Of a stretch of 64,000 nucleotides of DNA, positions 38,801 to 47,755 are shown one piece after another; the stretch's first letter is position 1, and every line of letters starts with the position of its first letter. The notes beneath the pieces are model-generated. The model saw only the letters and a list, made by a program, of their open reading frames with translations. It was not told the DNA's origin and did not search any database. Origin of the DNA: Bacteroidales bacterium (GTDB lineage: Bacteria; Bacteroidota; Bacteroidia; Bacteroidales; JAADJA01); NCBI GenBank assembly GCA_021740645.1, contig JAIOZL010000010.1:46569-110568 (forward strand), in the 5' to 3' direction. The translations under genes were made by a program, and so were the position numbers.

Positions 38801-41238
38801 TTCACGTTTTCTACAATTATACAAGGGGGTACATCCGGAATAACTGCACTCTCAAATCCTTCAGTATAGGGCACGCTTGTCGCATCGCAAGCTGTTTTAA
38901 AACTTACTGGCCCCACCCAGTAACTCAGATCACCGCTTCCGCAATCTGCCTGTACATAATAATCGTAATAAGTAGCCGTTTCGAGACCCAATAAAGTGAA
39001 CGGATTAGAATTGGCATAAACATTTGGAGTTCCGGTGGGCACGAATCCTTTATATCCATATTCTATATTCCAGAGCGAGGCACTCCCGTTTTCTGTCCAC
39101 GCTATGTCAGCAGATGTGTTGGTAATATTTGACACAAAGGGATCAGTGGGTTTGGGACATGTTGGGGGATGATCAATAATAATATTATCAATAAATACAC
39201 CCTGGTAACCATATTGGTAAACTCCTTTAAAGGCAATATATTGATCAGTACCTGTATATCCATTAAAGTCTACTTCAAATTCTTCATAAACATTTGTTAA
39301 ATCAAGGGTTGCGAATTCAGTAAATGTGGCAATATCCAAAGGATTAGTTATTGTGCCTACAATGACCTGCGGTGAATATCCAAAGGCAAAAAAGTTTATC
39401 CAGAGTGTACTCACGGGCTCGTTGAGCAACGGAGAAATAAAAAGAACATTTGCATAAGCATCATCCGAATTGGTCAGGATCACACAGTTTGGTTCCGTGA
39501 AAAAATTATAATCTACGGTTAGCGCATCTGCCCAGGGTGAATAAGAATCAACCAGGCTCGTCCAACACAAAGGCAGTTCTGGGATATTCACAAGGTCAAA
39601 CTTTTCCATTACGGGTACATCAGCAGGGATACATTCTGTAATAAATTCGTAAGGCCCTGTCCAATAACTCAGGTCACCCCCGCCGCAATCGGCCTGAACA
39701 TAAAATTCATACACCGAAGAGCCGGTCAATCCGGTTATTTCATGTGGATTTTGGTTCGTGGTAAGGGATGGAGTACCGGTTGGAATAAATCCTTTTAATC
39801 CATATTCAATGTTCCATTGACTTGCTGAGCCATTTTCAGTCCATCCAACGAAAGCGCTGGTAGCTGCATATACTCCTGCATAAAGGCCGGTAGGTTTAGG
39901 ACAGGTAGGGGCGTAATCAATTAATATGTTATCGATATAAACCGTTTCATAAATGTTTCCGCCAACATGCTTAAAAGCAATGTAATTATCATTGCCGGTA
40001 TAATTGGTAAAATACACTTCAAATTCGTTGTAATCCAGATATATATTTGATAAATCAACCAATTCAATTTCATTGTAGGTTGCAGGATCGTTTGGGTCAG
40101 TAATTGTCCCAATTGATAATTGAGTGGCATAACCCCAGGCATAAAAATCAATATACTTTCCACTTATTCCTCCATCGATAGGCGGGGAGATAAATAATAG
40201 CGTGGCACCGGGATCATCCGCATTTTCCATAGAAAGGCAATACGACTCGTTTACTCCTGAATAAGTCAAAGTCTGGACAAAAGCCCATTGCGAAGTAGTG
40301 TTTTCAATTATATACCAACATTCAGGAATTTGAGGAGGAACAATTCCTTCAAAATCTTCATTTACAGCCACAACAAAAGCGTCACACATTGTTGTAAACG
40401 ACCATATCGGCCCTGGAGTTTCCAGTTCACTTGCGCTGTTCTTTGAAACTACCTGCCAATAATAAGTAGTGCTATAATTGAGTAACCCTGGTTCAAATAT
40501 TCCATAGGTTCCTGCTGTTGCATTATCCACCACTTTTGTGACAGGAGGGAAATCTATTCCAAAATACACATCATACATTTCTGTATTGGCTCCAAAAGTC
40601 CATTCAAGGTCAACCCCAACATCTATGGCAACAGACTCATTCATTGGAATAGGGTCAAAAGCCGGCAAAGGGGCTCCTGCAACAAGATAGGAAACAACAA
40701 TAAAGGGCTGGTTGGTTTCATTCCAACCATCGCAGGTAATGGCATAACTTCCAAACTCTTCCCATTCCAACATACTAATGGCAAACCAGCCATCGGCCAC
40801 CTGTGACTGAGCTGTGGTTACTGCTTCGGGACCCAGATCAGCAATAAACCAATCCGGTTCAGGGAAATTAGACCCCTGCCATTCAGCATACATGGTACCG
40901 TCGGTACAATCGGAAAAAACATCAGCTGCCGAACCTATCAATGGGTCATTTTCCATGGACATGACTCTCCAGTATGCATAATTATCCAGGGCGACATAAA
41001 TATGTAATTCAACGGACTGAATGGTAGCCCCAGCAGGAATTGTAGAGATATCAAACCGGGCCCATCCAGCTTCAATACCAGCAGATTCTGTTTTTATCTG
41101 GCTGGTTTGTGAAAAGGTAGTTCCATTAGTTGATCCGGTATTGTAATTAGCGGATAAGGGGAAACAATTGATTGTTCCCTGCCCGGTAATTACCACGGAT
41201 AGTAGTAAAAATGACAATAGAAAATAGAGCTTTCTCAT
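35863..41238 (-). CDS. Giant modular secreted T9SS protein with jelly-roll/FN3 repeats
   Basis: The protein has ~1,791 residues from the ATG giving MRKLYFLLSFLLLSVVITGQ (a signal peptide). The upstream longer frame has no signal sequence. About 190 residues of a DNRLRE-like domain (WARFDISTIPAGATIQSVEL) come first, then an FN3-like domain. Five jelly-roll modules of ~150 residues follow with four intervening FN3 domains carrying the repeated EYGxxGF, NPFxLxGL and ADCGGGDLSYW motifs. Two Ig/PKD-like domains (CEGDSSQLNGTASGGSGNYS) and a T9SS domain (ILPNPSNGVFELKIN, FSRGLYYLYVYS) end it. Probable function is an adhesin or extracellular matrix protein. No catalytic site is recognised. Confidence 0.8.
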   Translation of the reverse strand: MRKLYFLLSFLLLSVVITGQGTINCFPLSANYNTGSTNGTTFSQTSQIKTESAGIEAGWARFDISTIPAGATIQSVELHIYVALDNYAYWRVMSMENDPLIGSAADVFSDCTDGTMYAEWQGSNFPEPDWFIADLGPEAVTTAQSQVADGWFAISMLEWEEFGSYAITCDGWNETNQPFIVVSYLVAGAPLPAFDPIPMNESVAIDVGVDLEWTFGANTEMYDVYFGIDFPPVTKVVDNATAGTYGIFEPGLLNYSTTYYWQVVSKNSASELETPGPIWSFTTMCDAFVVAVNEDFEGIVPPQIPECWYIIENTTSQWAFVQTLTYSGVNESYCLSMENADDPGATLLFISPPIDGGISGKYIDFYAWGYATQLSIGTITDPNDPATYNEIELVDLSNIYLDYNEFEVYFTNYTGNDNYIAFKHVGGNIYETVYIDNILIDYAPTCPKPTGLYAGVYAATSAFVGWTENGSASQWNIEYGLKGFIPTGTPSLTTNQNPHEITGLTGSSVYEFYVQADCGGGDLSYWTGPYEFITECIPADVPVMEKFDLVNIPELPLCWTSLVDSYSPWADALTVDYNFFTEPNCVILTNSDDAYANVLFISPLLNEPVSTLWINFFAFGYSPQVIVGTITNPLDIATFTEFATLDLTNVYEEFEVDFNGYTGTDQYIAFKGVYQYGYQGVFIDNIIIDHPPTCPKPTDPFVSNITNTSADIAWTENGSASLWNIEYGYKGFVPTGTPNVYANSNPFTLLGLETATYYDYYVQADCGSGDLSYWVGPVSFKTACDATSVPYTEGFESAVIPDVPPCIIVENVNEDIKYWYATNNQPYAGNNAIRVDWNGVLAMDDWFYSAPLTLVGGEAYIVQFYYTSNSSSYIEKLEVKWGDSPSSVDMTNGPIFTDEAINYAFTYHQGICYFTPPDDGIYYVGWHGYSEANQYDLYVDEITIDVAPSCLMPSSPDFLTSNSSSAFLTWVENGDAAQWNIEYGYTGFTPSGAPNAVAYSNPFELTGLEPGTAYDFYVQADCGGGDVSWWSVSESFTTLCEAADVPIYEDFDNAVVPQLPNCWMKIAESGNVNADVYTIGYNFYSNPVCVALSNSYDANADLILISPPISDADGASGKYLNFFAFGYAPMLSIGTISDPFNISTYNEITTISLTNSYQEYEVFFTNYTGTDEFIALKGIYNDFYQDIYIDDITIDHPPTCPKPSDLTASGFTQTSAMLGWTENGSASQWNIEYGESGFTPIGVPSVTAGSNPFLLDGLMDGTYYDFYVQADCGGGDLSYWVGPYSFKTLCFAASLPYEEGFEDVFVPLVPPCITVENTNGDNLEWKTSNTSANSGFNHLAISYTYNNPMNDWFFSPPLDLLGGQTYNVVFQYTTNSINYYENLEVKYGDAPNSSAMTSNPIFVDSMFAYNYVYQEASTSFSPATSGIYYLGWHGFSIPGQWDIYIDDIFVEWDNSLVVIASATPDEICEGDSSQLNGTASGGSGNYSYLWTSDPPGFTSSEPNPIVYPDETTNYMLEINDGFVSMYDSVTVVVHQLPGMPGTPIGISFLCANFPSSTYSTSGASGANSYNWILDPSSAGTVSGTGTSITVNWTLGYIGNCNLRVIGVNSGCEGPESNPLLIIRYLPNVTLEPFYPVDISWPAFELTGGMPLGGEYSGTGVSNGWFDPGVAGLGLHTITYTYTDPNFCENFAEETILVDQGIGMHEYSENLIVSILPNPSNGVFELKINSVESVTVNLKVLDNYGKEVYKSDLISLHKDYSENIDLGEFSRGLYYLYVYSEKFNFIEKVIIK
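36885..40390 (-). repeat. Tandem jelly-roll plus FN3 coding repeats, period ~750 bp
   Basis: Within the giant gene the FN3-coding motif that reads cctgaacataaaa on the plus strand recurs near 39.69, 38.94, 38.17 and 37.42 kb, i.e. every 740-770 bp. Two jelly-roll sub-types alternate (A-A-B-A-B, see findings). DNA similarity is moderate, so the repeats are older than the present coding differences but still recognisable. Confidence 0.7.
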
Positions 41239-41407
41239 AAGGATAGAAATTAAGTTGTTTGACTCAAAAATTAATTGAGAAGTAGCGTAGTCAAAATCAA
41301 AAGGTAAACTATCTGTTGAATTTGAAATCTTCTGCTTCAAAATTTTTACCAGGCAAATTATTTATGGCAATGCAGGGGCTGCATTTCATTCATCAAATGT
41401 AATAAAA

Positions 41408-42214
41408 TTAATATATCTCTGGAACAAAAGTTTGTTCGGATAAAGGAGGCCTGACGTAACCTTTTTTTAATTCTCTTTCTGGTAAAGCAATTTCTTCCGG
41501 AGTAATATAATCATAGGGGATCAATGACAGAAGGTGAGAGATGCAATTTAACCTTGCTCTTTTTTTATCATCAGCTTCCACCACATACCATGGGGATTGT
41601 TTTGTATCCGTATAGGAGAACATTTCATCCTTTGCCCTTGAATAATCTTCCCACTTGGTAAACGATTTCAAGTCTACATCACTAAATTTCCAACGCTTGG
41701 TAGGATCAGTTATTCTTGATTTAAAGCGTTTTTCCTGTTCCCTGTCACTTACCGAAAACCAATATTTTATGAGGATGATCCCGGAGCGGATTAACATCCG
41801 CTCAAAATTAGGGCAGGAACGTAAAAATTCCCAATATTCTTCATCTGTGCAAAAGTCCATTACCCTTTCCACAACAGGCCTGTTATACCAGCTACGATCA
41901 AGTAAAACCATTTCCCCGGCTGCTGGAAGATGAGATACATAACGCTGAAAATACCACTGTGTTTTTTCTCTTTCGGTAGGCTTGGCCAAAGCTACGATAC
42001 GGCAAATTCGCGGGTTAAGCTTTTCGGTGATCCGTTTAATGGTACCTCCTTTTCCAGCAGCATCACGACCTTCAAAAATAACAACCACTTTAAGCCCCTG
42101 ATCCCTGATCCATTCCTGAAGTTTTACTAATTCCACCTGCAGCTTCACAAGCTCATGCATATAGAGCTTATCATTGATCTTCTTATGCTTTTTACCGTTG
42201 TTTTCGCTATCCAT
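41408..42214 (-). CDS. Polyphosphate kinase 2 (PPK2)
   Basis: The 268-residue protein has Walker A VIFEGRDAAGKGGTIKRI, Walker B-like LLDRSWYNRPVVERVMDF and the lid-region REQEKRFKSRITDPTKRWKF with SDVD. These define PPK2 (class I-like), which transfers phosphate between polyphosphate and nucleoside diphosphates. Direction and nucleotide preference (ADP or GDP) cannot be read reliably. It is separated from galK by 28 bp. Confidence 0.88.
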   Translation of the reverse strand: MDSENNGKKHKKINDKLYMHELVKLQVELVKLQEWIRDQGLKVVVIFEGRDAAGKGGTIKRITEKLNPRICRIVALAKPTEREKTQWYFQRYVSHLPAAGEMVLLDRSWYNRPVVERVMDFCTDEEYWEFLRSCPNFERMLIRSGIILIKYWFSVSDREQEKRFKSRITDPTKRWKFSDVDLKSFTKWEDYSRAKDEMFSYTDTKQSPWYVVEADDKKRARLNCISHLLSLIPYDYITPEEIALPERELKKGYVRPPLSEQTFVPEIY

Positions 42215-42242
42215 ATTTCAAAGTATATTACCTGCAAAAATA

Positions 42243-43409
42243 TTAAAAATCTATACTCCCTGCTCCTTTTCCGGATTTCCCAATATAGAAATCGGCCACC
42301 AAACCTGTTCTGGCCAAATACCTGTTACCTAATAATTCTATAAATGTTTCAACAGAAGAATCAGCCACCAGGCTGATGGTACACCCTCCAAATCCGGCAC
42401 CAGTCATTCTTGATCCAAGGACACCTTCAATATGTAAAGCTTCCTCTACCAGGACGTCGAGTTCATTGCACGACACTTCATACAAATCACGAAGTGAATG
42501 ATGGGAGGCAGTCATTAAAAGGCCCAAATTTTTTAGGTCTCCATTTTTTAAGCATACAATTGCATCAAGTACCCGCTGATTTTCTGAGACGATATGTTGG
42601 GCCCTTTTCCTGGAAACACTGTCATGTATTAAGCTTTTATGAAGTTCAAAATCCTCCGGACTAAGCACACTTAAGTTGGGTATAGCAAAATTTGTACTTA
42701 TATCCTTTACAGCTTGTACGCATTGCGCTCTTCGTTCATTATATTTTGATCCTGACAGGGTTCTTTTTTTATTAGTATTAGCAATGATAATAGTGTATCC
42801 GGATAAATTGAAAGGAATATGCTTGTATTCCAGGGTGTTGCAATTTAAAAATACAGCAGTGTCCTCCCTTCCCATTCCAACTGCAAACTGATCCATAATA
42901 CCACAGTTCATTCCCACAAAAGTATTTTCTGCCTTTTGGGACATTTTTATTAAATCGAGGGTAGGAAGGCTGTAATTGTAAAGGTCATTTATAGCATATG
43001 CGGTAACCATTTCAATGGAAGCACTGGAAGACAAACCTGCCTCATTAGGAATATCTCCATAATACAATAGCTCTAATCCATCGCTTAAGGGTTTAATGGC
43101 ATCAAATTCCCGGATTACACCCAGTGGGTAATTCACCCAGCTATTTCCTATCCGTTTAACTCTTTGCTGTAAACAAACCTGGGCAAGCATCGGAAAATTT
43201 TTGGATTTAAATTTAACCAGAGGATCAGTTGCTTTTCTTGCGACAAGATAAGTGCCATACTGGAGTGAAAAGGGAAGTACATACCCACCGTTGTAATCGG
43301 TATGTTCACCAATAAGGTTAACCCTTCCCGGGGCAAAATAGAGTTTTATTTTTTCTTCACTATCCCCGTTTAATTCGAGAAATTCTTTCAAAAGCTCGTT
43401 GATTTCCAT
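42243..43409 (-). CDS. galK: Galactokinase
   Basis: The 388-residue GHMP kinase starts at the ATG giving MEINELLKEFLELNGDSEEK. The longer frame (to 43514) would include unrelated sequence over the SDR gene and is rejected. Motif 1 is FAPGRVNLIGEHTDYNGGYV with the substrate-binding residues, motif 2 GDIPNEAGLSSSASIEMV binds ATP, and motif 3 is GSRMTGAGFGGCTISLV. It makes galactose 1-phosphate, the first step of the Leloir pathway. galT and galE are not in this window. Confidence 0.92.
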   Translation of the reverse strand: MEINELLKEFLELNGDSEEKIKLYFAPGRVNLIGEHTDYNGGYVLPFSLQYGTYLVARKATDPLVKFKSKNFPMLAQVCLQQRVKRIGNSWVNYPLGVIREFDAIKPLSDGLELLYYGDIPNEAGLSSSASIEMVTAYAINDLYNYSLPTLDLIKMSQKAENTFVGMNCGIMDQFAVGMGREDTAVFLNCNTLEYKHIPFNLSGYTIIIANTNKKRTLSGSKYNERRAQCVQAVKDISTNFAIPNLSVLSPEDFELHKSLIHDSVSRKRAQHIVSENQRVLDAIVCLKNGDLKNLGLLMTASHHSLRDLYEVSCNELDVLVEEALHIEGVLGSRMTGAGFGGCTISLVADSSVETFIELLGNRYLARTGLVADFYIGKSGKGAGSIDF

Positions 43410-43429
43410 CTTAATATTTAAATTAATAA

Positions 43430-44206
43430 TTATCCCATGATACCTCTCACGGCCCCTCCATCCACACTTATTGTCTGACCGGTAATATATCCGGAATGGG
43501 GAGAAAGCAACCATGCCCCGAGCATACCAAATTCGCGCGTATCACCCATACGGCCAACTTTAATGTTTTGCTTATATTTTTCTTTGGCTTCTTCGAGGCT
43601 GATATTTTCCACTTCACTCCTTTTCACAAATAGACGCTGAGCCGCAGGCGTGTCATGAAAACCAGGAGCCATAACGTTTAAGTTTATGCCTTCAGAAGCT
43701 ATTTCCCGGGATAAAGTTTTGACAAATCCAACCACACCTAAACGGAATGAATTACTCAGGACAAGATTCTCGATAGGTTGTTTTACCGATTCACTTTCGA
43801 TGTAAACCAACCTTCCGTATTTCTGTTTTCTGAATAAAGGGAGTATCTTTTTAGTGAGATCAACTTTCCATCGCATTACATTGGCATAGGCTGTATCCCA
43901 GTCTTCCATTTCTGTTTCCAGAAAAGACTTTGCTGGTGGGCCTCCTGCATTAAATAATATTCCGTTAAGATACCTGCCGCTTATTTGATTTTGAATTTTT
44001 GTAAAAATGTCACTTTTCGTAACATCAGCAGTAATCATTTCTACCTGACCCGGAAATGAATTATTTAAGTCTTCAAGTTTTTCTTTGGTACGTGCAATAA
44101 CAATGACTTTTGCACCCTCGTTCAATAATGCGGTTGCAATCCCTTTTCCAAGGCCACTTCCGGCACCTGTTACGATGAACAGCTTTTCTTTAATATTTAA
44201 GTCCAT
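43430..44206 (-). CDS. SDR-family oxidoreductase lacking the YxxxK catalytic motif
   Basis: The 258-residue Rossmann protein has the cofactor motif VTGAGSGLGKGIATALLNEG near the N-terminus and FNAGGPPAKSFLE around residue 90. At the usual active site the sequence reads IENLVLSNSFRLGVVGF, where SNxFR replaces the YxxxK pair. The same replacement is typical of a BKR-like SDR subfamily known in other bacteria, from memory, so this is not a mutated copy. The Ser (YIESESVKQ) may remain. Substrate is unknown. It is followed 20 bp later by galK. Confidence 0.7.
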   Translation of the reverse strand: MDLNIKEKLFIVTGAGSGLGKGIATALLNEGAKVIVIARTKEKLEDLNNSFPGQVEMITADVTKSDIFTKIQNQISGRYLNGILFNAGGPPAKSFLETEMEDWDTAYANVMRWKVDLTKKILPLFRKQKYGRLVYIESESVKQPIENLVLSNSFRLGVVGFVKTLSREIASEGINLNVMAPGFHDTPAAQRLFVKRSEVENISLEEAKEKYKQNIKVGRMGDTREFGMLGAWLLSPHSGYITGQTISVDGGAVRGIMG

Positions 44207-44251
44207 TTATTTAAAACTTTTAAAAATTAATTAACCATTTGACAATTGGCG

Positions 44252-45142
44252 CTATAAGCCCCGCCTCCATTCATCCCTCAAACCAGCTTTTCCCGGATCT
44301 TTAATCGCAAAATCCAATTTCTTTAGAAAGTCATTTTTATCCCGGCCAAGGATTCCTTTTAGTATCAAATAATTCGACGCGTGGTCACTTCTAAAAATGC
44401 TGGAATTCAATTCTGTGTAAGATATAAAGGTACGCAATTCTTTCAAGATGTCTATTTGTTCCATTTCAATAAACTCACCTTTGAACCTTTTCTTATAATG
44501 ATCCGGGCCATAAGGGAAGCTTAACACCAGGGTGGATAAAAAATCAGGTTGAATCCTGTTGATTAAATTTGCAGATTGTATTGCATGCTGATCGGTAAAG
44601 TGCTTGCCGCCCAGTCCTGTGAGGATCATCACAGAAAGTTTAATGCCTGCATCTTTGGCTTTTTTCAAATTCCTACAAACCGATTCATTGGTTTCTCCTT
44701 TATTTACCATTCGCAGCACTTCCTCATCCCCGGATTCAATTCCAACATAGACCATTTTCAATCCCAGAAGGTTAAGCTTCTGAAGCTCATTAAGGGATTT
44801 TTCTTCCATATCACGGCTCCCTGCATAGGCGGTAACCCTGGTTAATTTAGGAAAATGGTCTTTTAACGAATTTAATATTTCCTTCAGAAACGTAAATTGC
44901 AAAGCCATAGCATTACCATCCGCAATGAATATTTTCCTTGTTTCGGGAAAATATTCAGCAGATAACTTTATTTCTTCCTTCAATTCGGCCAGTGGCTTTA
45001 CCCTGAATTTTTTAGAGGAATACATCTCGCAAAATGCACACTTATTCCACGAGCACCCAATAGTGGCCTGCAAGATTAAGGAATAAGCCTCACTGGGTGG
45101 CCTGAACAAGGGTTCTTCGTATTTTAATGGAGTAAAAAACAT
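44252..45142 (-). CDS. Radical SAM protein of unknown function
   Basis: The 296-residue protein has a [4Fe-4S] motif in IGCSWNKCAFCEMY, written C-x4-C-x2-C rather than the classical C-x3-C-x2-C. This spacing is shared by a Bacteroidota-wide group in COG1032-type proteins, to my recollection. Other radical-SAM features include FIADGNAMALQF, VYVGIESGDEEVLRMVNKG and KLSVMILTGLGGKH. Substrate cannot be named. The first ~45 residues show no B12-binding motif. It is divergent from the M23-like T9SS gene. Confidence 0.75.
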   Translation of the reverse strand: MFFTPLKYEEPLFRPPSEAYSLILQATIGCSWNKCAFCEMYSSKKFRVKPLAELKEEIKLSAEYFPETRKIFIADGNAMALQFTFLKEILNSLKDHFPKLTRVTAYAGSRDMEEKSLNELQKLNLLGLKMVYVGIESGDEEVLRMVNKGETNESVCRNLKKAKDAGIKLSVMILTGLGGKHFTDQHAIQSANLINRIQPDFLSTLVLSFPYGPDHYKKRFKGEFIEMEQIDILKELRTFISYTELNSSIFRSDHASNYLILKGILGRDKNDFLKKLDFAIKDPGKAGLRDEWRRGL

Positions 45143-45222
45143 TCAGATTTTTCCGCTACAAATTCTTACTTTAGCCAAATTGAAATGCAAAATTAACAAA
45201 GTGTAAATACAAACTTAGTGAA

Positions 45223-47463
45223 ATGAGAATAACAGCAAGGATTACGAACTATTTTTTTACAATGATCATGTATTTTTTAGCAGTATCGTCGATACAGGCT
45301 CAAAACAACCCGGCAAAAAACGCTGAAATAGAACTTTCCTTTAACGGAACATTCCTCAATACTCACCAGGGTCCGGACTGCAAAAAAGTTTCAGAGAATG
45401 GAATTTATAAAGCCATGTACGATATTGGTTTGGTAACCGATGAAAGCAGGCAACTGATCAATTTCGAATTGTATAAAAACGAGACAAAACTTTATAGTAT
45501 ACCTGAACTGCCTGGAGCAGATATTTACATTTCCAATGCCGGATACCTTGCTGTGGTTAACATGGACCTGCATTTTAATCAACAGGTAAGCCTTCATTTT
45601 TATGATCCCTCAGGGAATCCTGTTTTTAAAAAGACTTTTAACTATGCCTCCTTGTTTAATTTTTCTCCATCCGGTAAAAAATTTGGAGTGGGAACAGATA
45701 AAAATTTCACAGTCTTCTCAATGGTTGATAATAAAAGCTATAATTTGCCTCCATGCAGTAAGTTTTGTTTTTCTGAAGATGAATCCCTGGTTGCCATTGC
45801 AAAGGAGTCAGGCCTGCAAATCTATAAGTACGATAAAAGAATATCCACTATTCATACCGGTTTGTTTTACCCCCGAAGCCTGGCCATTAGTCAGGATAAC
45901 AATACCGTATGGATTGCAGGAAAAAGCAAACTCAAGGTGTATGATATAATTTCCCAAAACCTGCTGAATGAAGATATTCTGCAAGAAGACTTTTCTTTCC
46001 GTGAACTTAAAACCACCAATGGGCAGGTTTATGCAGGTGTTCATTATAAAAAGGATGGTATATCAAAAGGAATACTCCGTACTTATGATGTGACAGGCAA
46101 TATTCAATCTGAAAAAGTCAGCGCTGAAAAATCTTATAAAACCTTTGAAGCTGCAAATAAATACAAACCCAAACATAAAAGTAAAGCCTATGATCCCATC
46201 CCCTGGCCTTTCGAGCCATTCAACCAGGTTCACAAAGTCTGGAATCACTATGAACAGCATATGGGTGACGGAACAGGCAGTTGGTCATACCTTCACCAGG
46301 GTCTTGACCTGGAAGTACCCATAAATGAACCCGTTTATGCCGTGGAGGACGGTTGGGTAAAATTGGTACTTACCCTTGGTGGCGACTCATACTGGCGCGT
46401 AGCAGTCTGCCCTGAACAGGTTCCTGGCTATTCGGATGGCTGGTTGTATGCCCATCTTGTCCAAAGCAGTATTATGGTGGATGTAGGCGATTATGTAGAA
46501 GTGCACGATTATATTGGGGATATTATTTACTGGTCGGCTGACTGGGGACATATCCATTTTGTGAACATTCACGATCAGGGTAACATTTGGTATTACGACG
46601 ATGATGAATGGGGAATTAACTTTAACCCCCTACTTGCACTCGATCCCATTACTGATGCAGTGGCGCCTGTGATTGAGAACTTCGCCATGAATTCAAAGTT
46701 TGGTTTTTGTGTAAACCAAACTTCCAATTACTTAAGCCCCGAAAACCTCTCAGGTGATGTGGATATCATTGCCAAGATCAGTGATTTTCATGGAAGCTCC
46801 AATTGGGAGCAACCTGCATTCAAAACGTATTACTGGTTTACAAAACTACCGGCTAACGATACAGTATTCCCCAAAACGCTGGGGCAAATATTAAATCACA
46901 CCTACCCGCAGTACAATGGTGGCTTTTATGAAAGTTATGCCCCTTTGATGTATAAAAAAGATAACATGCACCCATCCCCTCCCTGGATGAATACCGACAG
47001 GGACTATTACCAGGTTTTGACCAATAACAATGGGGATTCCATTGCAGAGCTTTCAGAAATGTCACTGGCTTTTGAGACCACCAACTACACAGACGGGGAC
47101 TATAAACTATTTGTGGAAGCCTGGGATGAGTTCGGCAATATGGCCATTGATAGCCAGGTGGTAACTTTTAATAATGGGATTTATACTTCTTTAGAAAAAA
47201 TTGAAAATGAAAGCCCCTTTACAATTTTTCCGAATCCGGTAGCAGAATATATAAACATTGCACTTAAGCCTGATTATAAAACTTCTTCTACCCTATCCAT
47301 CAAAATAACAAATAGCCAGATGGAAACTGTTTTTCAGAAAACCGAATTAAACAGCGATCAGGTAAATAGTGGAATTAATATCTATAATCTCAGCACCGGT
47401 TTATATTTTATAACTTTTGAAATGAATGGAAATGTTTGGGTAGAGAAAGTAGTGAAGAGGTAA
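45223..47463 (+). CDS. T9SS-exported M23 (LytM-like) peptidase with N-terminal beta-propeller-like region
   Basis: The 746-residue protein has signal peptide MRITARITNYFFTMIMYFLA and a ~300-residue beta-propeller-like N-terminal part (YDPSGNPVF, SGKKFGVGTDKN, LAISQDNNTVWIAG). The peptidase motifs follow: H358-x3-D362 in LHQGLDLEVP, LYAHL around residue 410 and HxH (H443, H445) in GHIHFVNI. These are the zinc ligands of M23 LytM endopeptidases. A further Ig-like region and T9SS domain (IFPNPVAEYINIALK, NLSTGLYFITFEM) end the protein. T9SS export puts the peptidase outside the cell, unlike most M23 enzymes. Activity is inferred. Confidence 0.72.
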   Translation: MRITARITNYFFTMIMYFLAVSSIQAQNNPAKNAEIELSFNGTFLNTHQGPDCKKVSENGIYKAMYDIGLVTDESRQLINFELYKNETKLYSIPELPGADIYISNAGYLAVVNMDLHFNQQVSLHFYDPSGNPVFKKTFNYASLFNFSPSGKKFGVGTDKNFTVFSMVDNKSYNLPPCSKFCFSEDESLVAIAKESGLQIYKYDKRISTIHTGLFYPRSLAISQDNNTVWIAGKSKLKVYDIISQNLLNEDILQEDFSFRELKTTNGQVYAGVHYKKDGISKGILRTYDVTGNIQSEKVSAEKSYKTFEAANKYKPKHKSKAYDPIPWPFEPFNQVHKVWNHYEQHMGDGTGSWSYLHQGLDLEVPINEPVYAVEDGWVKLVLTLGGDSYWRVAVCPEQVPGYSDGWLYAHLVQSSIMVDVGDYVEVHDYIGDIIYWSADWGHIHFVNIHDQGNIWYYDDDEWGINFNPLLALDPITDAVAPVIENFAMNSKFGFCVNQTSNYLSPENLSGDVDIIAKISDFHGSSNWEQPAFKTYYWFTKLPANDTVFPKTLGQILNHTYPQYNGGFYESYAPLMYKKDNMHPSPPWMNTDRDYYQVLTNNNGDSIAELSEMSLAFETTNYTDGDYKLFVEAWDEFGNMAIDSQVVTFNNGIYTSLEKIENESPFTIFPNPVAEYINIALKPDYKTSSTLSIKITNSQMETVFQKTELNSDQVNSGINIYNLSTGLYFITFEMNGNVWVEKVVKR

Positions 47464-47706
47464 TTTTCTTTTAATGTAGCATTATTTATTAGCAGTAAGT
47501 TAAATTATGAAGAAATAGAGCTATACTACCTGTAAACCAATGAATTAATGAGTCTTAGGTGGAGGTAAACAAAAAAGCATGACATAACTGTTGATGTTCT
47601 ATTTATCTTTCTCTCAATTGTACCAGTTCATTTCATTGGTTATTTAACTGCTAGGAGAGTAACACAAATAATCAAACCCCTTAACTACCCTGTTCAAAAA
47701 TAAATT
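47464..47706. other. Intergenic stretch without recognisable gene
   Basis: About 240 bases between the M23-like gene and the guaA promoter hold no ORF, terminator or repeat that I could support. A weak palindromic feel around the guaA side is only AT-richness. Confidence 0.4.
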
Positions 47707-47736
47707 TTGACTTAAGCGCAAACACTTCTAATTTTG
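47707..47736 (+). promoter_or_regulatory. Promoter of guaA
   Basis: TTG (47707-47709), a 19-bp spacer and TAATTTTG (47729-47736) match the Bacteroidota consensus exactly. The ATG of guaA is 20 bp after the -7 element, so the 5' leader is very short (about 13 nt). Confidence 0.75.
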
Positions 47737-47755
47737 GCCACTAAAAAAAATCTGC

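Noticed and set aside
36885..40390. Regularly spaced repeats suggesting a CRISPR or satellite
   Set aside because: The repeats are ~750 bp apart, lie inside one long reading frame and code for protein modules.
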